NCBI GenBank assembly: GCA_017941635.1
Contig: JAGAVZ010000244.1
Coordinates: 1-45,412 of the forward strand
DNA from: Cellulosilyticum sp.
GTDB taxonomy: Bacteria; Bacillota; Clostridia; Lachnospirales; Cellulosilyticaceae
Direction: 5' to 3'
DNA length: 45,412 nt
Shown here piece by piece: positions 34,335 to 44,909 of the stretch. Below the pieces are notes generated by a model. That model was not told the DNA's origin and did no database searches. It worked only from the letters and a program-made list of their open reading frames with translations. A program made the translations under genes and the position numbers. How positions within the stretch are numbered: the stretch's first letter is position 1; every line of letters begins with the position of its first letter.

Positions 34335-35609
34335 TTATAAAAATCCTTTATAGTGTCTCATAAGCATTTGAGATTCTAGTTGTTTTAATGTCTCAATTAC
34401 TACACCTACTACGATTAAAAGTGATGTACCAGTGAAGGCAACATTTACTTTAAATACATAATAGAATACTAGCGGCATAAGCGCTAAGATTGTCAAGAAA
34501 ATCGCACCAAGTAATGTGATACGAGTTCCTAATCCAACTAGGTAATCTGATGTTGGTTTACCTGGTCTAATACCTGGGATGAATCCCCCACTTTTCTTCA
34601 TGTTGCTAGCAATCTCCATTGGATTGAAAGCAATTGTTGAATAGAAGAAAGCAAATGCGAAAATAAGAACAATATAAATTACTGATCCAACTCCACTCGT
34701 CCAGTCTAAGTAACTTAATACTTTTGTCCAAGTTGATGAAAGCTGAGCACCAGTGAAACCAATAATGATTTGTGGTGTACTCATAATGCTCATCGCAAAG
34801 ATAATAGGCATTACTCCAGCTAAGTTAACCTTAATTGGAATATATTGTTGCCCGCCACCGTATACCTTACGACCAGCAGTACGTTTAGCATATTGAACTG
34901 CTACACGTCTTTCACCTTGACTCATTAATACCGCAAATGCAATTAAAGCAATGAATACTATAAGCACTAAAATAGGGATATAGATTTTATCACTGTTTAA
35001 TTGGAAGATACTAATGAAGTTTGTTGGTAGTGAGTATATGATACCTATGAAGATGTATAGTGAAATACCATTTCCAATACCCTTTTCTGTGATTTGTTCA
35101 CCGATCCACATGACAAGCATTGAACCTGCAACAAATGAGAACATAACTAGTAAGAATGTCAAAATACTACTATCTACTAACAACCCATTTCTTGAAGCAT
35201 TGAAAGTAGTCGCCCAAGCATTAAGTAATGCTAAGACTAGCGTCACATAACGGGTATACTTGTTGATTTTCTTTCTTCCATCTTCGCCTTCTTTAGACAA
35301 TTCCTCTAAACGAGTAATTGCTATTTGAAGAAGTTGCATGATAATACTTGCTGTGATGTATGGACCAACACCGAGTGCAAATAATGCAAGTTGTTGGTGT
35401 GCACCACCAGTAATCATACCGTAAAATTGGTTTATAAAACCGGTACTGTCACCAGATGAGATAGCATTCATTACGAGTCCTCTATCTACACCCGGAACAG
35501 TGATTGAAATCCCGATTCTAATAAACAGAAACATCCAAAGTGTGTAAATAATTCTTCTGCGTAGTTCTGGCACTCTCCAAGCATTTTTAAGAGTTTTGAA
35601 TAAATCCAC
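34335..35609 (-). CDS. secY: Preprotein translocase subunit SecY
   Basis: Channel of the Sec pathway, 424 residues with ten helices. Recognisable are the plug/TM2 area (GLVMNAISSGDSTGFINQFYGM), LALFALGVGPYITASIIMQLL, the GIGNGISLYIFIGI segment of TM4-5 and the C5-loop GQQYIPIKVNLAGVMPIIFA. The start is GTG at 35609, right after the TAG of rplO, with GAGGTGAT upstream inside rplO. Confidence 0.97.
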   Translation of the reverse strand: MDLFKTLKNAWRVPELRRRIIYTLWMFLFIRIGISITVPGVDRGLVMNAISSGDSTGFINQFYGMITGGAHQQLALFALGVGPYITASIIMQLLQIAITRLEELSKEGEDGRKKINKYTRYVTLVLALLNAWATTFNASRNGLLVDSSILTFLLVMFSFVAGSMLVMWIGEQITEKGIGNGISLYIFIGIIYSLPTNFISIFQLNSDKIYIPILVLIVFIALIAFAVLMSQGERRVAVQYAKRTAGRKVYGGGQQYIPIKVNLAGVMPIIFAMSIMSTPQIIIGFTGAQLSSTWTKVLSYLDWTSGVGSVIYIVLIFAFAFFYSTIAFNPMEIASNMKKSGGFIPGIRPGKPTSDYLVGLGTRITLLGAIFLTILALMPLVFYYVFKVNVAFTGTSLLIVVGVVIETLKQLESQMLMRHYKGFL

Positions 35610-36053
35610 CTACATCACCTCTTCTGTTGCTCCACCCACAGCTTCAATTTTTGCTTTAGCAGATTCGCTGAAAGCATTAGCTTTTACTGTTAACTTTTTA
35701 GTTAACTCACCTTTACCAAGGATTTTTACGCCATCTCTTGGGTTTTTGATGATACCAGCTTCGATCATTGATTCAACTGTAACAACAGCACCATCTTCGA
35801 AACGATTTAATAAATCTACGTTGATACCAACGATTTCTAAGTGGTTAGGGTTTTTGAATCCACGTTTTGGTAAACGTCTGTATAATGGCATTTGACCACC
35901 TTCGAAACCTGGTCTTACACCACCGCCACTTCTAGCTTTTTGACCTTTGTGACCTTTACCAGCAGTTTTACCGTTACCTGAACCGTGACCTCTACCTACA
36001 CGGAAACTAGATCTTTTTGATCCTTCGTTTGGTCTTAATGTACTTAAATTCAT
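35610..36053 (-). CDS. rplO: 50S ribosomal protein L15
   Basis: uL15 is a late 23S binder near the 5S rRNA. 147 residues; the extended basic N-terminal part ([40 protein letters not shown]) is diagnostic. An AAGGAGGTG site lies before the ATG, 33 bases downstream of rpmD. Confidence 0.98.
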   Translation of the reverse strand: MNLSTLRPNEGSKRSSFRVGRGHGSGNGKTAGKGHKGQKARSGGGVRPGFEGGQMPLYRRLPKRGFKNPNHLEIVGINVDLLNRFEDGAVVTVESMIEAGIIKNPRDGVKILGKGELTKKLTVKANAFSESAKAKIEAVGGATEEVM

Positions 36054-36086
36054 ACCTAAGGCACCTCCTTCTATTTCTAATATTTA

Positions 36087-36272
36087 TTACTCGTTAATTT
36101 CTTCTACTTTAACTAAGTGACTAACTTGTTTAATCATTCCACGGATAGCAGCGTTATCTTCGTGAATGTTTGAACTATTGATTTTTCTTAATCCGAGCGC
36201 TTCTACAGTTTTTTTGTGCTTTGGAATTGCTCCGATTGTAGATCTAACTAAAGTTACATTGATCTTTGCCAT
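36087..36272 (-). CDS. rpmD: 50S ribosomal protein L30
   Basis: The short bacterial uL30 of 61 residues ([20 protein letters not shown], then [10 protein letters not shown]). Sits between rpsE (16-base gap) and rplO, contacting 23S domains II and V. Confidence 0.97.
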   Translation of the reverse strand: MAKINVTLVRSTIGAIPKHKKTVEALGLRKINSSNIHEDNAAIRGMIKQVSHLVKVEEINE

Positions 36273-36288
36273 CTTTACATTCCTCCTA

Positions 36289-36801
36289 TTAGCCTAGAAG
36301 CTCTTCTACTGATTTTCCACGAAGTCTAGCAACTTCTGAAGGAGTTTTAAGAGCTGCTAAACCTTCGATTGTTGCGTTTACTACGTTTTTCTTGTTGTTT
36401 GAACCTAAAGATTTAGTTCTGATGTTACGGATACCTGCAAGTTCAAGTACAGCACGAGCTGGACCACCTGCGATAACTCCAGTACCTTCTTTAGCTGGTT
36501 TAAGAAGTACTCTAGCACTTCCGAATTCACCAACGAATTCATGATAGATACTATCTGCTTCGTTTCTTTCAACGAAAATAAGGTTTTTCTTAGCGTCTTC
36601 GATACCTTTTTGGATAGCGTTTGGAATTTCCATAGCTTTACCGATACCAACACCAACGTGTCCGTTACCGTCACCTACTACTACTAAAGCAGAGAAACGG
36701 AAAGTACGACCACCTTTAACTACTTTTGTTACACGTTTGATTGTAACAACTTTTTCTTGAAGCTCCATTGTTGATGGATCAATTTTTAAATTTTTAGCCA
36801 T
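36289..36801 (-). CDS. rpsE: 30S ribosomal protein S5
   Basis: uS5 helps mRNA unwinding at the entry channel and decoding accuracy. From the ATG at 36801 it has 170 residues ([10 protein letters not shown]). A TTG two codons upstream is better spaced to AGGAGGG (5 bases against 11), so the true start is not certain. The loop changed in spectinomycin-resistant strains, [13 protein letters not shown], is wild type. The S5 C-terminal domain has [17 protein letters not shown]. Confidence 0.96.
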   Translation of the reverse strand: MAKNLKIDPSTMELQEKVVTIKRVTKVVKGGRTFRFSALVVVGDGNGHVGVGIGKAMEIPNAIQKGIEDAKKNLIFVERNEADSIYHEFVGEFGSARVLLKPAKEGTGVIAGGPARAVLELAGIRNIRTKSLGSNNKKNVVNATIEGLAALKTPSEVARLRGKSVEELLG

Positions 36802-36821
36802 TTTCAAATTTCCCTCCTTTA

Positions 36822-37190
36822 CTAGAATTGTAAGCCAGCTTCACGAGCTGCTTCAGCTAAAGCTTTAACTCTACCATGGTATAAGAAACCACCACGGTCA
36901 AATACTACTTCTTCGATACCTTTAGCAGCTGCTTTTTTAGCGATTGCTGTACCAACTGCTGCTGCTGCTTCAACATTAGATGTTGCTTTAACAGAAGCTT
37001 TGATATCTTTTTCTACTGTAGATGCTGCAACTAAAGTTGTTCCAGTCATATCATCAATAATTTGAGCGTAAATGTGTTTTTCACTTCTGAATACTGCAAG
37101 TCTTGGTCTTTGAGAAGTACCTTGGATCTTGTTACGCATTCTGTTGTGTTTTTTAACACGGATGTCGCTTCTAGATTGCTTTCTGATCAT
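36822..37190 (-). CDS. rplR: 50S ribosomal protein L18
   Basis: uL18 binds 5S rRNA in the central protuberance with L5. 122 residues with a basic start ([20 protein letters not shown]), [14 protein letters not shown] and the end [28 protein letters not shown]-type motif ([15 protein letters not shown]). AAGGAGTG lies upstream, 22 bases after rplF. Confidence 0.97.
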   Translation of the reverse strand: MIRKQSRSDIRVKKHNRMRNKIQGTSQRPRLAVFRSEKHIYAQIIDDMTGTTLVAASTVEKDIKASVKATSNVEAAAAVGTAIAKKAAAKGIEEVVFDRGGFLYHGRVKALAEAAREAGLQF

Positions 37191-37212
37191 GCGGATGTCA
37201 CTCCTTTACTTA

Positions 37213-37752
37213 TTATTTTTTACCTGTTTTACCTTCTTTACGACGAATAACTTCATCGATGTATTTAATACCTTTACCTTTGTATGGTTCTGGTCTACGT
37301 TTGTCTCTGATTTCTGCAGCATATTGACCTACAGCTGCTTTATCGATACCAGCAACAGTGATTTTGTTTCCTTCTACTGTAGATGTAAGACCTTCTGGAT
37401 CTTCCATTTCTACTGGGTGAGAGTACCCTAAAGAAAGAGTTAATTTTTTACCTGATTTTTGTGCTCTATAACCAACACCATTGATTTCTAACACTTTTGT
37501 GAAACCGTTAGTAACACCTTCGATCATGTTAGCGATTAATGTTCTTGTTAAGCCGTGAAGAGCTCTATTTCTTTTTAAGTCGTTTGGTCTTGTAACCACA
37601 ACGTTGTTTTCTTCTAAAGCAATGTTCATTGCTGAGTCAAAAGTTTGAGTAAGAGTACCTTTTGGTCCTTTTACGATAACTTCGTTACCTGCATTGATAG
37701 TAACTGTAACACCAGCTGGAACAGCAATTGGTTGTTTACCAATACGTGACAT
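37213..37752 (-). CDS. rplF: 50S ribosomal protein L6
   Basis: uL6 lies near the sarcin-ricin loop at the factor site. 179 residues in two homologous halves, with [14 protein letters not shown] at the start and the conserved C-terminal [18 protein letters not shown]. Preceded by AAGGAGGTG, 27 bases after rpsH. Confidence 0.98.
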   Translation of the reverse strand: MSRIGKQPIAVPAGVTVTINAGNEVIVKGPKGTLTQTFDSAMNIALEENNVVVTRPNDLKRNRALHGLTRTLIANMIEGVTNGFTKVLEINGVGYRAQKSGKKLTLSLGYSHPVEMEDPEGLTSTVEGNKITVAGIDKAAVGQYAAEIRDKRRPEPYKGKGIKYIDEVIRRKEGKTGKK

Positions 37753-37779
37753 AGTGGCACCTCCTTAAATAATTAATAA

Positions 37780-38181
37780 TTACCAAATGAATGCGATTAC
37801 TTCGCCACCTACACCAAGTTTTCTAGCTTCTTTGTCAGTAATTACCCCTTTGTTTGTAGAGATGATTGCTGTACCAAGTCCACCAAGAACTTTTGGAAGG
37901 TTATCTGTATCAGCGTATACACGAAGACCTGGTTTAGAGATCTTTTTAATACCTGAAATAATTTTTTCGTTTTTGTCTTTTCCGTATTTTAAAGTGATGC
38001 GAATTGTAGCTTTAACACCATCTTCTTTCACTTCAAAACCTTTAATATATCCTTCGTTTAAAAGAATTTCAGAAATAGCTTTTTTCATTTTAGAAGCTGG
38101 AACTTCAACTACATCATGTTTAGCTGTGTTCGCATTTCTGATTCTTGTTAACATATCTGCAATAGGATCGCTCATTGTCAT
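37780..38181 (-). CDS. rpsH: 30S ribosomal protein S8
   Basis: uS8 is a primary binder of the 16S central domain; in E. coli it also represses the spc operon. The 133-residue protein has [14 protein letters not shown] at the start and [20 protein letters not shown] towards the end. The first ATG at 38181 fits AGGAGG 9 bases upstream; the second Met is 15 away. Confidence 0.98.
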   Translation of the reverse strand: MTMSDPIADMLTRIRNANTAKHDVVEVPASKMKKAISEILLNEGYIKGFEVKEDGVKATIRITLKYGKDKNEKIISGIKKISKPGLRVYADTDNLPKVLGGLGTAIISTNKGVITDKEARKLGVGGEVIAFIW

Positions 38182-38204
38182 TGTAAATTGCCTCCTTTCC
38201 TTTA

Positions 38205-38390
38205 TTACCAGCTAGCTTTTTTAACGCCAGGGATTTGACCTTTGTATGCTAATTCTCTAAAACAAATACGGCAGATACCATATTTTCTAAGGTAACCGTG
38301 TGGACGACCACAGATACGGCATCTTGTATAAGCTTGAGTTGAAAATTTAGCAGGTCTTTGTTGCTTAACTTTCATTGATTTTTTTGCCAT
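38205..38390 (-). CDS. rpsN: 30S ribosomal protein S14, zinc type
   Basis: The short uS14 (61 residues, also called type Z) with zinc cysteines C24, C27, C40 and C43 ([20 protein letters not shown]) and the family end [10 protein letters not shown]. Located in the head of the 30S. Clostridia place this form between rplE and rpsH, as here. Confidence 0.98.
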   Translation of the reverse strand: MAKKSMKVKQQRPAKFSTQAYTRCRICGRPHGYLRKYGICRICFRELAYKGQIPGVKKASW

Positions 38391-38403
38391 TTACTTACCC
38401 TCC

Positions 38404-38943
38404 TTATTTTTGAAAAGGCATACCGAATTGTGTTAACAGCTCACGAGCTTCTTCGTCTGTTTCAGCTGTTGTAACAATAATTACATCCATACCACGAACT
38501 TTATCTACTTTATCGTACTCGATTTCTGGGAAAATAAGTTGTTCTTTGATACCTAAAGCATAGTTACCACGACCGTCGAAAGCAGTAGCACTTACACCAC
38601 GGAAGTCACGTACACGTGGAAGAGAAATGTTTACTAAACGATCTAAGAACTCATACATTTTTTCACCACGAAGAGTTACTTTACATCCGATTGGCATACC
38701 TTCACGAAGTTTGAATGCAGCCACAGATTTTTTAGCTTTTGTGATAATTGGTTTTTGACCAGAGATTTTTTCCATATCGCCTACAGCATTTTCTAATACT
38801 TTAGCGTTATCTCTTGCTTCACCAACACCCATGTTGATAACGATTTTTTCAATTTTAGGTACTTGCATTTGATTTTTGTAACCAAATTTAGTTGTCATAG
38901 CACCCATGATTTCATTTTTATAAGTTTCTTTTAATCTTGCCAT
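38404..38943 (-). CDS. rplE: 50S ribosomal protein L5
   Basis: uL5 joins 5S rRNA to the 50S and touches the P-site tRNA elbow. 179 residues: [59 protein letters not shown] and [19 protein letters not shown]. Ends 13 bases before rpsN. Confidence 0.98.
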   Translation of the reverse strand: MARLKETYKNEIMGAMTTKFGYKNQMQVPKIEKIVINMGVGEARDNAKVLENAVGDMEKISGQKPIITKAKKSVAAFKLREGMPIGCKVTLRGEKMYEFLDRLVNISLPRVRDFRGVSATAFDGRGNYALGIKEQLIFPEIEYDKVDKVRGMDVIIVTTAETDEEARELLTQFGMPFQK

Positions 38944-38966
38944 CAGAATTTGCCTCCTTTCACTAA

Positions 38967-39278
38967 TTAGTCGATTACAACGCGTTCTTTATTAACGATA
39001 GCAACGCGAACTTTTTTACCATCTTTGATTTCTACACCTAAACGTGCTGGTTTACCATTGTGCACGTACATTACATTTGACATGTGAATAGGTGCTTCTT
39101 TCTCGATTAATCCACCTTGAGCAGCAGCTGTTGCTTTTTGGTGTTTTGTTACCATGTTGCAACCTTCAACTACAACTTTACCGTTTTTACGATCGATTAA
39201 AGTGATTTTACCTTCTTTACCTTTGTCTTTACCAGCAATAATTACTACGTTATCGCCTTTTTTAAGTTTAGTTTTCAC
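38967..39278 (-). CDS. rplX: 50S ribosomal protein L24 with GTG start
   Basis: uL24 is an assembly initiator bound to the 23S 5' end. 103 residues with the KOW motif at about 6-33 ([20 protein letters not shown]) and [13 protein letters not shown]. The start codon is GTG at 39278, 8 bases after AAGGAGGTG; it lies 13 bases after rplN. Confidence 0.97.
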   Translation of the reverse strand: MKTKLKKGDNVVIIAGKDKGKEGKITLIDRKNGKVVVEGCNMVTKHQKATAAAQGGLIEKEAPIHMSNVMYVHNGKPARLGVEIKDGKKVRVAIVNKERVVID

Positions 39279-39291
39279 TATTCACACCTCC

Positions 39292-39660
39292 TTATAGAAC
39301 TTCTGGAGCAAGTGATAAGATTTTTGTATATTTTTTATCTCTTAACTCTCTTGCTACTGGTCCAAAAATACGAGTCCCTCTTGGGTTTTTGTCTTCTTTA
39401 ATAATTACAGCTGCATTTTCATCGAATTTGATGTAAGAACCGTCTTGACGTCTAACACCTTTTTTAGTACGAACGATAACAGCTTTAACTACGTCACCTT
39501 TTTTAACAACGCCGCCTGGTGTTGCATCTTTAACTGTAGCTACGATAACATCACCGATATTACCATATCTTCTTGTTGAGCCACCAAGTACACGGATACA
39601 AAGAAGTTCTTTAGCTCCTGTGTTATCAGCAACTCTTAATCTACTCTCTTGTTGAATCAT
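39292..39660 (-). CDS. rplN: 50S ribosomal protein L14
   Basis: uL14 forms bridge B8 and is the docking point for the silencing factor RsfS. 122 residues: [19 protein letters not shown], the GRRYGNIGD-like [18 protein letters not shown], and [24 protein letters not shown]-type end ([14 protein letters not shown]). AAAGGAGG lies before the ATG. Confidence 0.98.
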   Translation of the reverse strand: MIQQESRLRVADNTGAKELLCIRVLGGSTRRYGNIGDVIVATVKDATPGGVVKKGDVVKAVIVRTKKGVRRQDGSYIKFDENAAVIIKEDKNPRGTRIFGPVARELRDKKYTKILSLAPEVL

Positions 39661-39690
39661 GAGAAGTGACCTCCTTTCGAGATTTATATA

Positions 39691-39948
39691 CTATTTAGCT
39701 TTTTCTACGATTTCTACAAGTCTATATCTTTTTGATTTAGATAAAGGTCTTGTTTCCATAACTTTTACTCTATCACCGATTTGGCACTCATTGTTTTCAT
39801 CATGAGCGTGTAATTTGTAAGTTCTTTTTACGATTTTTCCGTAAAGAGGGTGTTTTACGTTGTTTACAACTGCCACAGTAATAGTTTTATCCATTTTATT
39901 GCTAACTACATTACCAATTAATGTTTTACGTAAATTTCTTTCTGACAC
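39691..39948 (-). CDS. rpsQ: 30S ribosomal protein S17 with GTG start
   Basis: uS17 is a primary binder of the 16S 5' domain. 85 residues, OB fold, with [34 protein letters not shown] and [17 protein letters not shown]. It begins at GTG 39948, with GGAGG about 7 bases upstream, 18 bases after rpmC. Confidence 0.97.
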   Translation of the reverse strand: MSERNLRKTLIGNVVSNKMDKTITVAVVNNVKHPLYGKIVKRTYKLHAHDENNECQIGDRVKVMETRPLSKSKRYRLVEIVEKAK

Positions 39949-39966
39949 GAGCTTGCCTCCTCTCTA

Positions 39967-40170
39967 TTACACAGTTGCTTTTTGTGTAATAATAGTTTGA
40001 ATACGTGCAATATTTCTTCTAACTTCTTTGATTCTTGCTGTATTATCTAATTGATTGGTAGCGTTTTGGAATCTTAAGTTAAAGAGTTCTTTTTTCGCAT
40101 TTACCAATTCAACTTGTAATTCATCAGCTGATTTAGTTCTAATTTCTTCTAAGAATGCTTTAGTTTTCAC
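39967..40170 (-). CDS. rpmC: 50S ribosomal protein L29 with GTG start
   Basis: uL29 lies by the tunnel exit near L23. The GTG at 40170 (reading [13 protein letters not shown]) is chosen as start: 67 residues, the family size, and AGGTGA is 5 bases upstream. An ATG two codons earlier touches that site and cannot be used. The gene therefore overlaps the end of rplP by 11 bases, coupling their translation. [17 protein letters not shown] and [10 protein letters not shown] are family marks. Confidence 0.95.
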   Translation of the reverse strand: MKTKAFLEEIRTKSADELQVELVNAKKELFNLRFQNATNQLDNTARIKEVRRNIARIQTIITQKATV

Positions 40171-40600
40171 TACCATCACCTGCCATTTCTTGTTCCGCAC
40201 GAGAAACGATTTTGCATTTCATTGGTAATTTGTGTACCGCAAGTCTTAACGCTTCTCTAGCTGTTTCTTCTGCTACGCCTGATAATTCAAACATAACGCG
40301 TCCTGGTTTAACTACTGCTACCCAGTAATCTACAGAACCTTTACCTTTACCCATACGAGTTTCAGCTGGTGTAGCTGTAACTGGTTTATCTGGGAAAATT
40401 TTAATCCAAACTTTACCACCACGTTTAATGTAACGTGTCATAGCGATACGAGCAGCTTCGATTTGATTTGATCTAACCCAAGATGGCTCCATTGCAACGA
40501 TACCGTATTCACCGTAAGTGATTTTATTTCCGCGGGTAGCTTGGCCTTTCATACGTCCGCGAGATTGTTTGCGGCGTTTTACTCTTTTAGGCATTAACAT
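40160..40600 (-). CDS. rplP: 50S ribosomal protein L16
   Basis: uL16 positions A-site tRNA at the peptidyl-transferase centre. 146 residues starting [19 protein letters not shown], with [25 protein letters not shown]-type stretch ([13 protein letters not shown]) and [20 protein letters not shown]. The start overlaps the stop of rpsC (TAATG), with AAGGGAG 9 bases away. The MLMPKR front is normal for the family. Confidence 0.97.
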   Translation of the reverse strand: MLMPKRVKRRKQSRGRMKGQATRGNKITYGEYGIVAMEPSWVRSNQIEAARIAMTRYIKRGGKVWIKIFPDKPVTATPAETRMGKGKGSVDYWVAVVKPGRVMFELSGVAEETAREALRLAVHKLPMKCKIVSRAEQEMAGDGSEN

Positions 40601-41259
40601 TAGTTATCGCTCCCTTCCTTGTTAACTTTAGTTGGAAGTACTTCTCCTTTGTAGATCCATACTTTAACACCGATTTTACCGTATGTTGTATCTGCTTCTG
40701 CAAATCCATACTCAATATCAGCTCTTAATGTTTGAAGTGGAATGTTACCTTCTGAATATTGTTCAGTACGAGCCATTTCAGCACCGCCTAAACGACCTGA
40801 ACATGCAACTTTAATACCTTTTCCACCAGCTTTGAATGATTTAGAGATAGCTTGTTTCATAGCTCTTCTGAAAGAAACACGGTTTTCTAATTGAAGTGCA
40901 ATATTTTCTGCAACTAATTGTGCACAAGCTTCTGGTCTTTTAACTTCTACGATGTTAATAGACACTTTGTTTGCTGTCATTTTTTCTACTTCTTTACGAA
41001 GTTCATCGATAGCAGAACCACCTTTACCGATAACGATACCTGGTTTAGATGTGTGAATGTGAATTCTTACACGTTTAGACATTCTTTCGATTTCTACTTT
41101 GTCGATACCAGCAGCGTATAATTTTTTCTTGATGAATTTTCTGATTTTATCATCTTCTACAAGGTTGTTAGCAAAGTCTTTTTTATCGGCATACCATTTA
41201 GCATCCCAAGCTTTGATAACACCAACACGTAATCCATGTGGATTTACTTTTTGGCCCAT
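40600..41259 (-). CDS. rpsC: 30S ribosomal protein S3
   Basis: uS3 forms the mRNA entry gate with S4 and S5. 219 residues with the type II KH domain (about 40-108, [20 protein letters not shown]) and the S3 C-terminal domain ([19 protein letters not shown]). Starts [20 protein letters not shown], 12 bases after rplV. Confidence 0.98.
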   Translation of the reverse strand: MGQKVNPHGLRVGVIKAWDAKWYADKKDFANNLVEDDKIRKFIKKKLYAAGIDKVEIERMSKRVRIHIHTSKPGIVIGKGGSAIDELRKEVEKMTANKVSINIVEVKRPEACAQLVAENIALQLENRVSFRRAMKQAISKSFKAGGKGIKVACSGRLGGAEMARTEQYSEGNIPLQTLRADIEYGFAEADTTYGKIGVKVWIYKGEVLPTKVNKEGSDN

Positions 41260-41271
41260 GAGTGTACCTCC

Positions 41272-41658
41272 TTATCTCGCATTTAATACCACTGTAACGT
41301 GGCAAGTTTGTTTTTGAATTTGATATGCACGACCTTGAGCACGTGGACGAATTCTTTTAAGAGTTGGTCCTTTTGTTGAGAATGCTTCGTCAACATATAA
41401 TGTTGATGGATCCATACCCATGTTGTGCTCAGCGTTAGCGATTGCTGATTTTAATACTTTTTCTACTACGCGTGCGCCCCATCTTGGTGTGTATGCTAAG
41501 ATAGCTAATGCTGTATTAACATCTTTACCTTTGATTTGGTCAAGCACGATATTTGCTTTAGTACTTGATAAACGAACGAAAGTTACTCTTGCTTTTGGTC
41601 TTGAGTCTTTTTGAGCGTTTCTCTCTTTTTTAATCTGACTTCTGTGTCCTTTAGCCAT
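41272..41658 (-). CDS. rplV: 50S ribosomal protein L22
   Basis: uL22 has a beta-hairpin that lines the exit tunnel, near the macrolide site. The 128 residues include a basic N-terminal extension (about 1-22) not found in the 110-residue form. Tunnel hairpin region: GPTLKRIRPRAQGRAYQI, intact. SSTKANIVLDQIKGKDV is the family front. AAGGAGG lies about 10 bases before the ATG. Confidence 0.97.
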   Translation of the reverse strand: MAKGHRSQIKKERNAQKDSRPKARVTFVRLSSTKANIVLDQIKGKDVNTALAILAYTPRWGARVVEKVLKSAIANAEHNMGMDPSTLYVDEAFSTKGPTLKRIRPRAQGRAYQIQKQTCHVTVVLNAR

Positions 41659-41688
41659 GTTAAAAGACCTCCTTCCATTTAATACTTA

Positions 41689-41973
41689 TTAACGAACTCT
41701 AGATTTTTTCTCTGCGTCTTTACCATGACCACGGTATGTTCTTGTTAAAGCGAACTCACCTAATTTGTGTCCTACCATATCTTCTGTAACGAATACTGGT
41801 ACATGTTTTCTACCATCGTGTACTGCAATAGTATGACCTACCATTGAAGGGAAGATTGTTGAACGACGTGACCATGTTTTAATAACTTTTTTCTCATCTG
41901 CTGCATTCATAGCGTCTACTTTTTTAAGTAAGCTAGCGTCTGCAAAAGGTCCTTTTTTAATAGAACGAGCCAT
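41689..41973 (-). CDS. rpsS: 30S ribosomal protein S19
   Basis: uS19 pairs with S13 in the 30S head and contacts the A-site tRNA side. 94 residues: [65 protein letters not shown] lies upstream, 35 bases after rplB. Confidence 0.98.
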   Translation of the reverse strand: MARSIKKGPFADASLLKKVDAMNAADEKKVIKTWSRRSTIFPSMVGHTIAVHDGRKHVPVFVTEDMVGHKLGEFALTRTYRGHGKDAEKKSRVR

Positions 41974-42008
41974 TAATGAAGCCTCCTTTCACCTATCCAC
42001 ACAATTTA

Positions 42009-42839
42009 TTATTTGTTACGTGGACGTACGATATATTTATTAGAATGTTTGTTTTTCTTTCTTGTTTTGTAACCAAGAGCTGGTTTACCCCATGGAGTAC
42101 ATGGATTTGGTCTACCGATTGGTGATCTACCTTCACCACCACCGTGTGGGTGATCGTTAGGGTTCATTACAGAACCACGAACTGTTGGACGGATACCCAT
42201 GTGACGTTTACGTCCAGCTTTACCAATATTGATAAGTTCGTGATCGATGTTACCAACTTGACCGATTGTAGCACGGCAGTTGATTGGTAAAAGTCTCATT
42301 TCGCCAGATGGTAATTTAACTGTAGCGTATTTACCTTCTTTAGCCATTAATTGAGCAGACATACCAGCAGCACGTACTAATTGTCCACCTTTACCTGGTT
42401 TCATTTCGATGTTGTGAATTGTAGCACCAACTGGCATGTCTTTCATTTCAAGACAGTTACCAACACGGATTTCAGCATCTTTACCGTTCATAACAACGTC
42501 ATTTACTTTTAATCCTACTGGAGCTAAGATATAAGATTTTTGACCATCTGCGTAAGCGATAAGAGCGATGTTTGCAGATCTGTTTGGATCGTATTCGATA
42601 CCTACAACTCTAGCTGGAACACCATCTTTGTTACGTTTGAAATCGATGATTCTGTATTTAATTGTTGCGCCGCCCCCACGGTGACGAACAGTGATTTTAC
42701 CTTGGTTATTTCTACCTGAGTTTTTCTTTAATTTAACTACTAAAGATTTTTCAGGAGTTGTTTTTGTGATTTCTTCAAATGTTGAAGAAGTCATGTGTCT
42801 TCTTGAAGGGGTATATGGTCTATATTTTCTGATACCCAT
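42009..42839 (-). CDS. rplB: 50S ribosomal protein L2
   Basis: uL2 is needed for subunit joining and peptidyl-transferase activity. 276 residues from [10 protein letters not shown], exactly the usual length. The essential His region [14 protein letters not shown] is present (H230, H229 in E. coli numbering). AAAGGAGTG lies 6 bases before the ATG; the frame is open six codons upstream but the site itself would be inside. A 77-base gap separates it from rplW. Confidence 0.98.
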   Translation of the reverse strand: MGIRKYRPYTPSRRHMTSSTFEEITKTTPEKSLVVKLKKNSGRNNQGKITVRHRGGGATIKYRIIDFKRNKDGVPARVVGIEYDPNRSANIALIAYADGQKSYILAPVGLKVNDVVMNGKDAEIRVGNCLEMKDMPVGATIHNIEMKPGKGGQLVRAAGMSAQLMAKEGKYATVKLPSGEMRLLPINCRATIGQVGNIDHELINIGKAGRKRHMGIRPTVRGSVMNPNDHPHGGGEGRSPIGRPNPCTPWGKPALGYKTRKKNKHSNKYIVRPRNK

Positions 42840-42916
42840 CGTGTTCACTCCTTTCAACGATTAATTCTACACGATACATTTACACTTAGCCGTGTGTTTC
42901 ATCTCTAACTATTAAA

Positions 42917-43216
42917 CTACATTCCTTGGAAAAAGTCAATGTCTTTGCTTTCTGCAGTAAGTTTAACGATAGCTTTTTTGTAAGCATTTGTTTTACCAAC
43001 TGTTCTTCCACGACGTTTTGTTTTACCATCGTAGTTAGCTGTGTTAACTTTTTCTACTTTTGTTCCTTCGAACATTTTTTCTACTGCTTCTCTGATTTGA
43101 GCTTTAGTAGCATTTTTTTCAACTAGGAATGTGTATTTTTTCTCAGCCATAACGTTCATAGATTTTTCTGTAACGACTGGTTTTAAAATAATGTCATAGA
43201 ATTTTAAATCTGCCAT
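42917..43216 (-). CDS. rplW: 50S ribosomal protein L23
   Basis: uL23 is the docking site for trigger factor and SRP at the tunnel exit. 99 residues: [40 protein letters not shown] and the basic loop [19 protein letters not shown]. The start overlaps the stop of rplD as TAATG, with GGAGGTG inside rplD. Confidence 0.98.
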   Translation of the reverse strand: MADLKFYDIILKPVVTEKSMNVMAEKKYTFLVEKNATKAQIREAVEKMFEGTKVEKVNTANYDGKTKRRGRTVGKTNAYKKAIVKLTAESKDIDFFQGM

Positions 43217-43836
43217 TATGCGTACACCTCCTCGATTTTTGCAAGAGCATCTTTTGTTACTACGAATGTATCGTATTTTAAGATGTCATATACGTTAATG
43301 TTGTTTACAGCAGCAGTTTTAACACCTTGGATGTTGTTTGCAGCTAACATAACGTTTCTTGAAGCTTCACCTTCTGTTACGATTAAAGCTTTGTTTAATT
43401 TAAGAGCATCTAAAACTTTAGCCATTTCTTTAGTTTTAGCAGCTACTTCTAATGAATCAAGAACGATGAATTTAGCTTCGTTTACTCTACTTGTTAAAGC
43501 AGATTGAAGAGCGATTCTTCTTTCTTTGAAATTCATTTTGAATGAGTAATTTCTTGGTTTTGGTGCGAATGCAACTCCACCACCTACCCATTGTACAGCG
43601 CGGATAGATCCTTGTCTTGCTCTACCTGTACCTTTTTGTCTCCATGGTTTTCTACCACCACCACGTACTTCAGCGCGAGTTTTAGCACTTTGTGTACCTT
43701 GTCTTAAGTTAGCAAGGTGTGCAACTACTGCTTGGTGTACTAAGTGTTCTTTTACTTCAACAGCGAAAATTGCGTCGTTTAATTCAACTTCGCCAACTTG
43801 TGCGCCTGTCATGTTTAATACAGCTACTTTTGCCAT
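43216..43836 (-). CDS. rplD: 50S ribosomal protein L4
   Basis: uL4 has a long loop lining the exit tunnel, and in several bacteria L4 controls the S10 operon. 206 residues. Tunnel-loop stretch [20 protein letters not shown]-like ([19 protein letters not shown], about 61-79) is wild type, without the common macrolide-resistance changes. C-terminal [31 protein letters not shown] lies before the ATG. Confidence 0.98.
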   Translation of the reverse strand: MAKVAVLNMTGAQVGEVELNDAIFAVEVKEHLVHQAVVAHLANLRQGTQSAKTRAEVRGGGRKPWRQKGTGRARQGSIRAVQWVGGGVAFAPKPRNYSFKMNFKERRIALQSALTSRVNEAKFIVLDSLEVAAKTKEMAKVLDALKLNKALIVTEGEASRNVMLAANNIQGVKTAAVNNINVYDILKYDTFVVTKDALAKIEEVYA

Positions 43837-43862
43837 TTTAATTTCCTCCTTTCCCGTGATCC

Positions 43863-44492
43863 TTAAGCTTTAACGCTATCTTTTACAGTGATAATTGTAC
43901 CTTTAGGACCTGGTACTGCACCTTTAACTAAGATTAAGTTTTTGTCTGCGTCAACGCGAGCAACTTCTAAGTTTTGTACTGTTACTTGTACGCAACCCAT
44001 GTGAGATGGAAGGCCTTTACCTTTCATTACACGACCTGGTGATGTAGCAGCACCCATAGAACCAGCTACACGGTGAGATTTAGAACCGTGACCCATTGGT
44101 CCACGAGATTGACCGTATTTCTTGATAGCACCTTGGTAACCTTTACCTTTAGATGTACCAACAACGTCGATTTTATCTCCAGCAGCGAAAGCGTCTGCTT
44201 TAATTTCTGTTCCTACTTCGTATGCAGATGTGTCTTCTAATCTGAATTCTTGAACGAATTTTTTAGCTTCAACACCAGCTTTAGCGAAGTGACCAGCCAT
44301 AGGTTTGATTACGTGTTTAGATTTAACTTCACCGAAACCTACTTGGATAGCTTCGTATCCATCGTTTTCAATTGTTTTCTTTTGAGTTACAACGCAAGGA
44401 CCTGCTTCTAATACAGTTACAGGAATTAAGTTAGCGTTTTCATCAAAGATTTGAGTCATACCAATTTTTTTAGCTAAAATTGCTTTTTTCAT
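43863..44492 (-). CDS. rplC: 50S ribosomal protein L3
   Basis: uL3 starts 50S assembly and sends a loop towards the peptidyl-transferase centre. 209 residues: [56 protein letters not shown] and GVQVT-like [23 protein letters not shown] lies 7 bases before the ATG. A 108-base gap after rpsJ is wide for this cluster and contains hairpins. Confidence 0.98.
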   Translation of the reverse strand: MKKAILAKKIGMTQIFDENANLIPVTVLEAGPCVVTQKKTIENDGYEAIQVGFGEVKSKHVIKPMAGHFAKAGVEAKKFVQEFRLEDTSAYEVGTEIKADAFAAGDKIDVVGTSKGKGYQGAIKKYGQSRGPMGHGSKSHRVAGSMGAATSPGRVMKGKGLPSHMGCVQVTVQNLEVARVDADKNLILVKGAVPGPKGTIITVKDSVKA

Positions 44493-44575
44493 TCCTTACA
44501 CCTCCTAATATCTACAGCGGATTACCACCACGGGCAATCATTCTAGACGATGATTCACCGTCCTCTTTACCATCT

Positions 44576-44602
44576 AATTAATCTTTACTGTGAGGATTAA
44601 TT
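44576..44602 (-). promoter_or_regulatory. Hairpin between rpsJ and rplC
   Basis: AATTAATC and GATTAATT pair over an 11-base loop, beginning at the rpsJ stop codon, with no U-run. Further on, AATCAT/ATGATT near 44535-44555 can form a second small hairpin. These could stabilise or process the mRNA between rpsJ and rplC. Confidence 0.4.
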
Positions 44603-44909
44603 ATTTAGCGTCAACTTTGATATCAACACCAGCTGGTAAATCGATTCTCATTAAAGCGTCGCCAGTTTTTGGTGTAGCTTCAACATCGATAAGTCTTTTG
44701 TGAGTTCTTTGTTCGAATTGCTCACGAGAATCTTTGTATTTGTGTACAGCACGTAGAATAGTTACAACTTCTTTTTTAGTTGGAAGTGGAATTGGTCCAC
44801 TAACTTTAGCGCCAGTTTTCTTAGCGATCTCTACGATTTGTGCAGCTGTTTGATCGATTAATTTGTGATCATAAGCTTTTAATGTAATACGGATTTTTTG
44901 ACTTGCCAT
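44601..44909 (-). CDS. rpsJ: 30S ribosomal protein S10
   Basis: uS10 is in the 30S head and also joins NusB in antitermination complexes. 102 residues: [59 protein letters not shown]. First gene of the S10 cluster. Its AAGGAGG site lies in the loop of a hairpin directly before the ATG, after a leader of about 245 bases. Confidence 0.98.
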   Translation of the reverse strand: MASQKIRITLKAYDHKLIDQTAAQIVEIAKKTGAKVSGPIPLPTKKEVVTILRAVHKYKDSREQFEQRTHKRLIDVEATPKTGDALMRIDLPAGVDIKVDAK

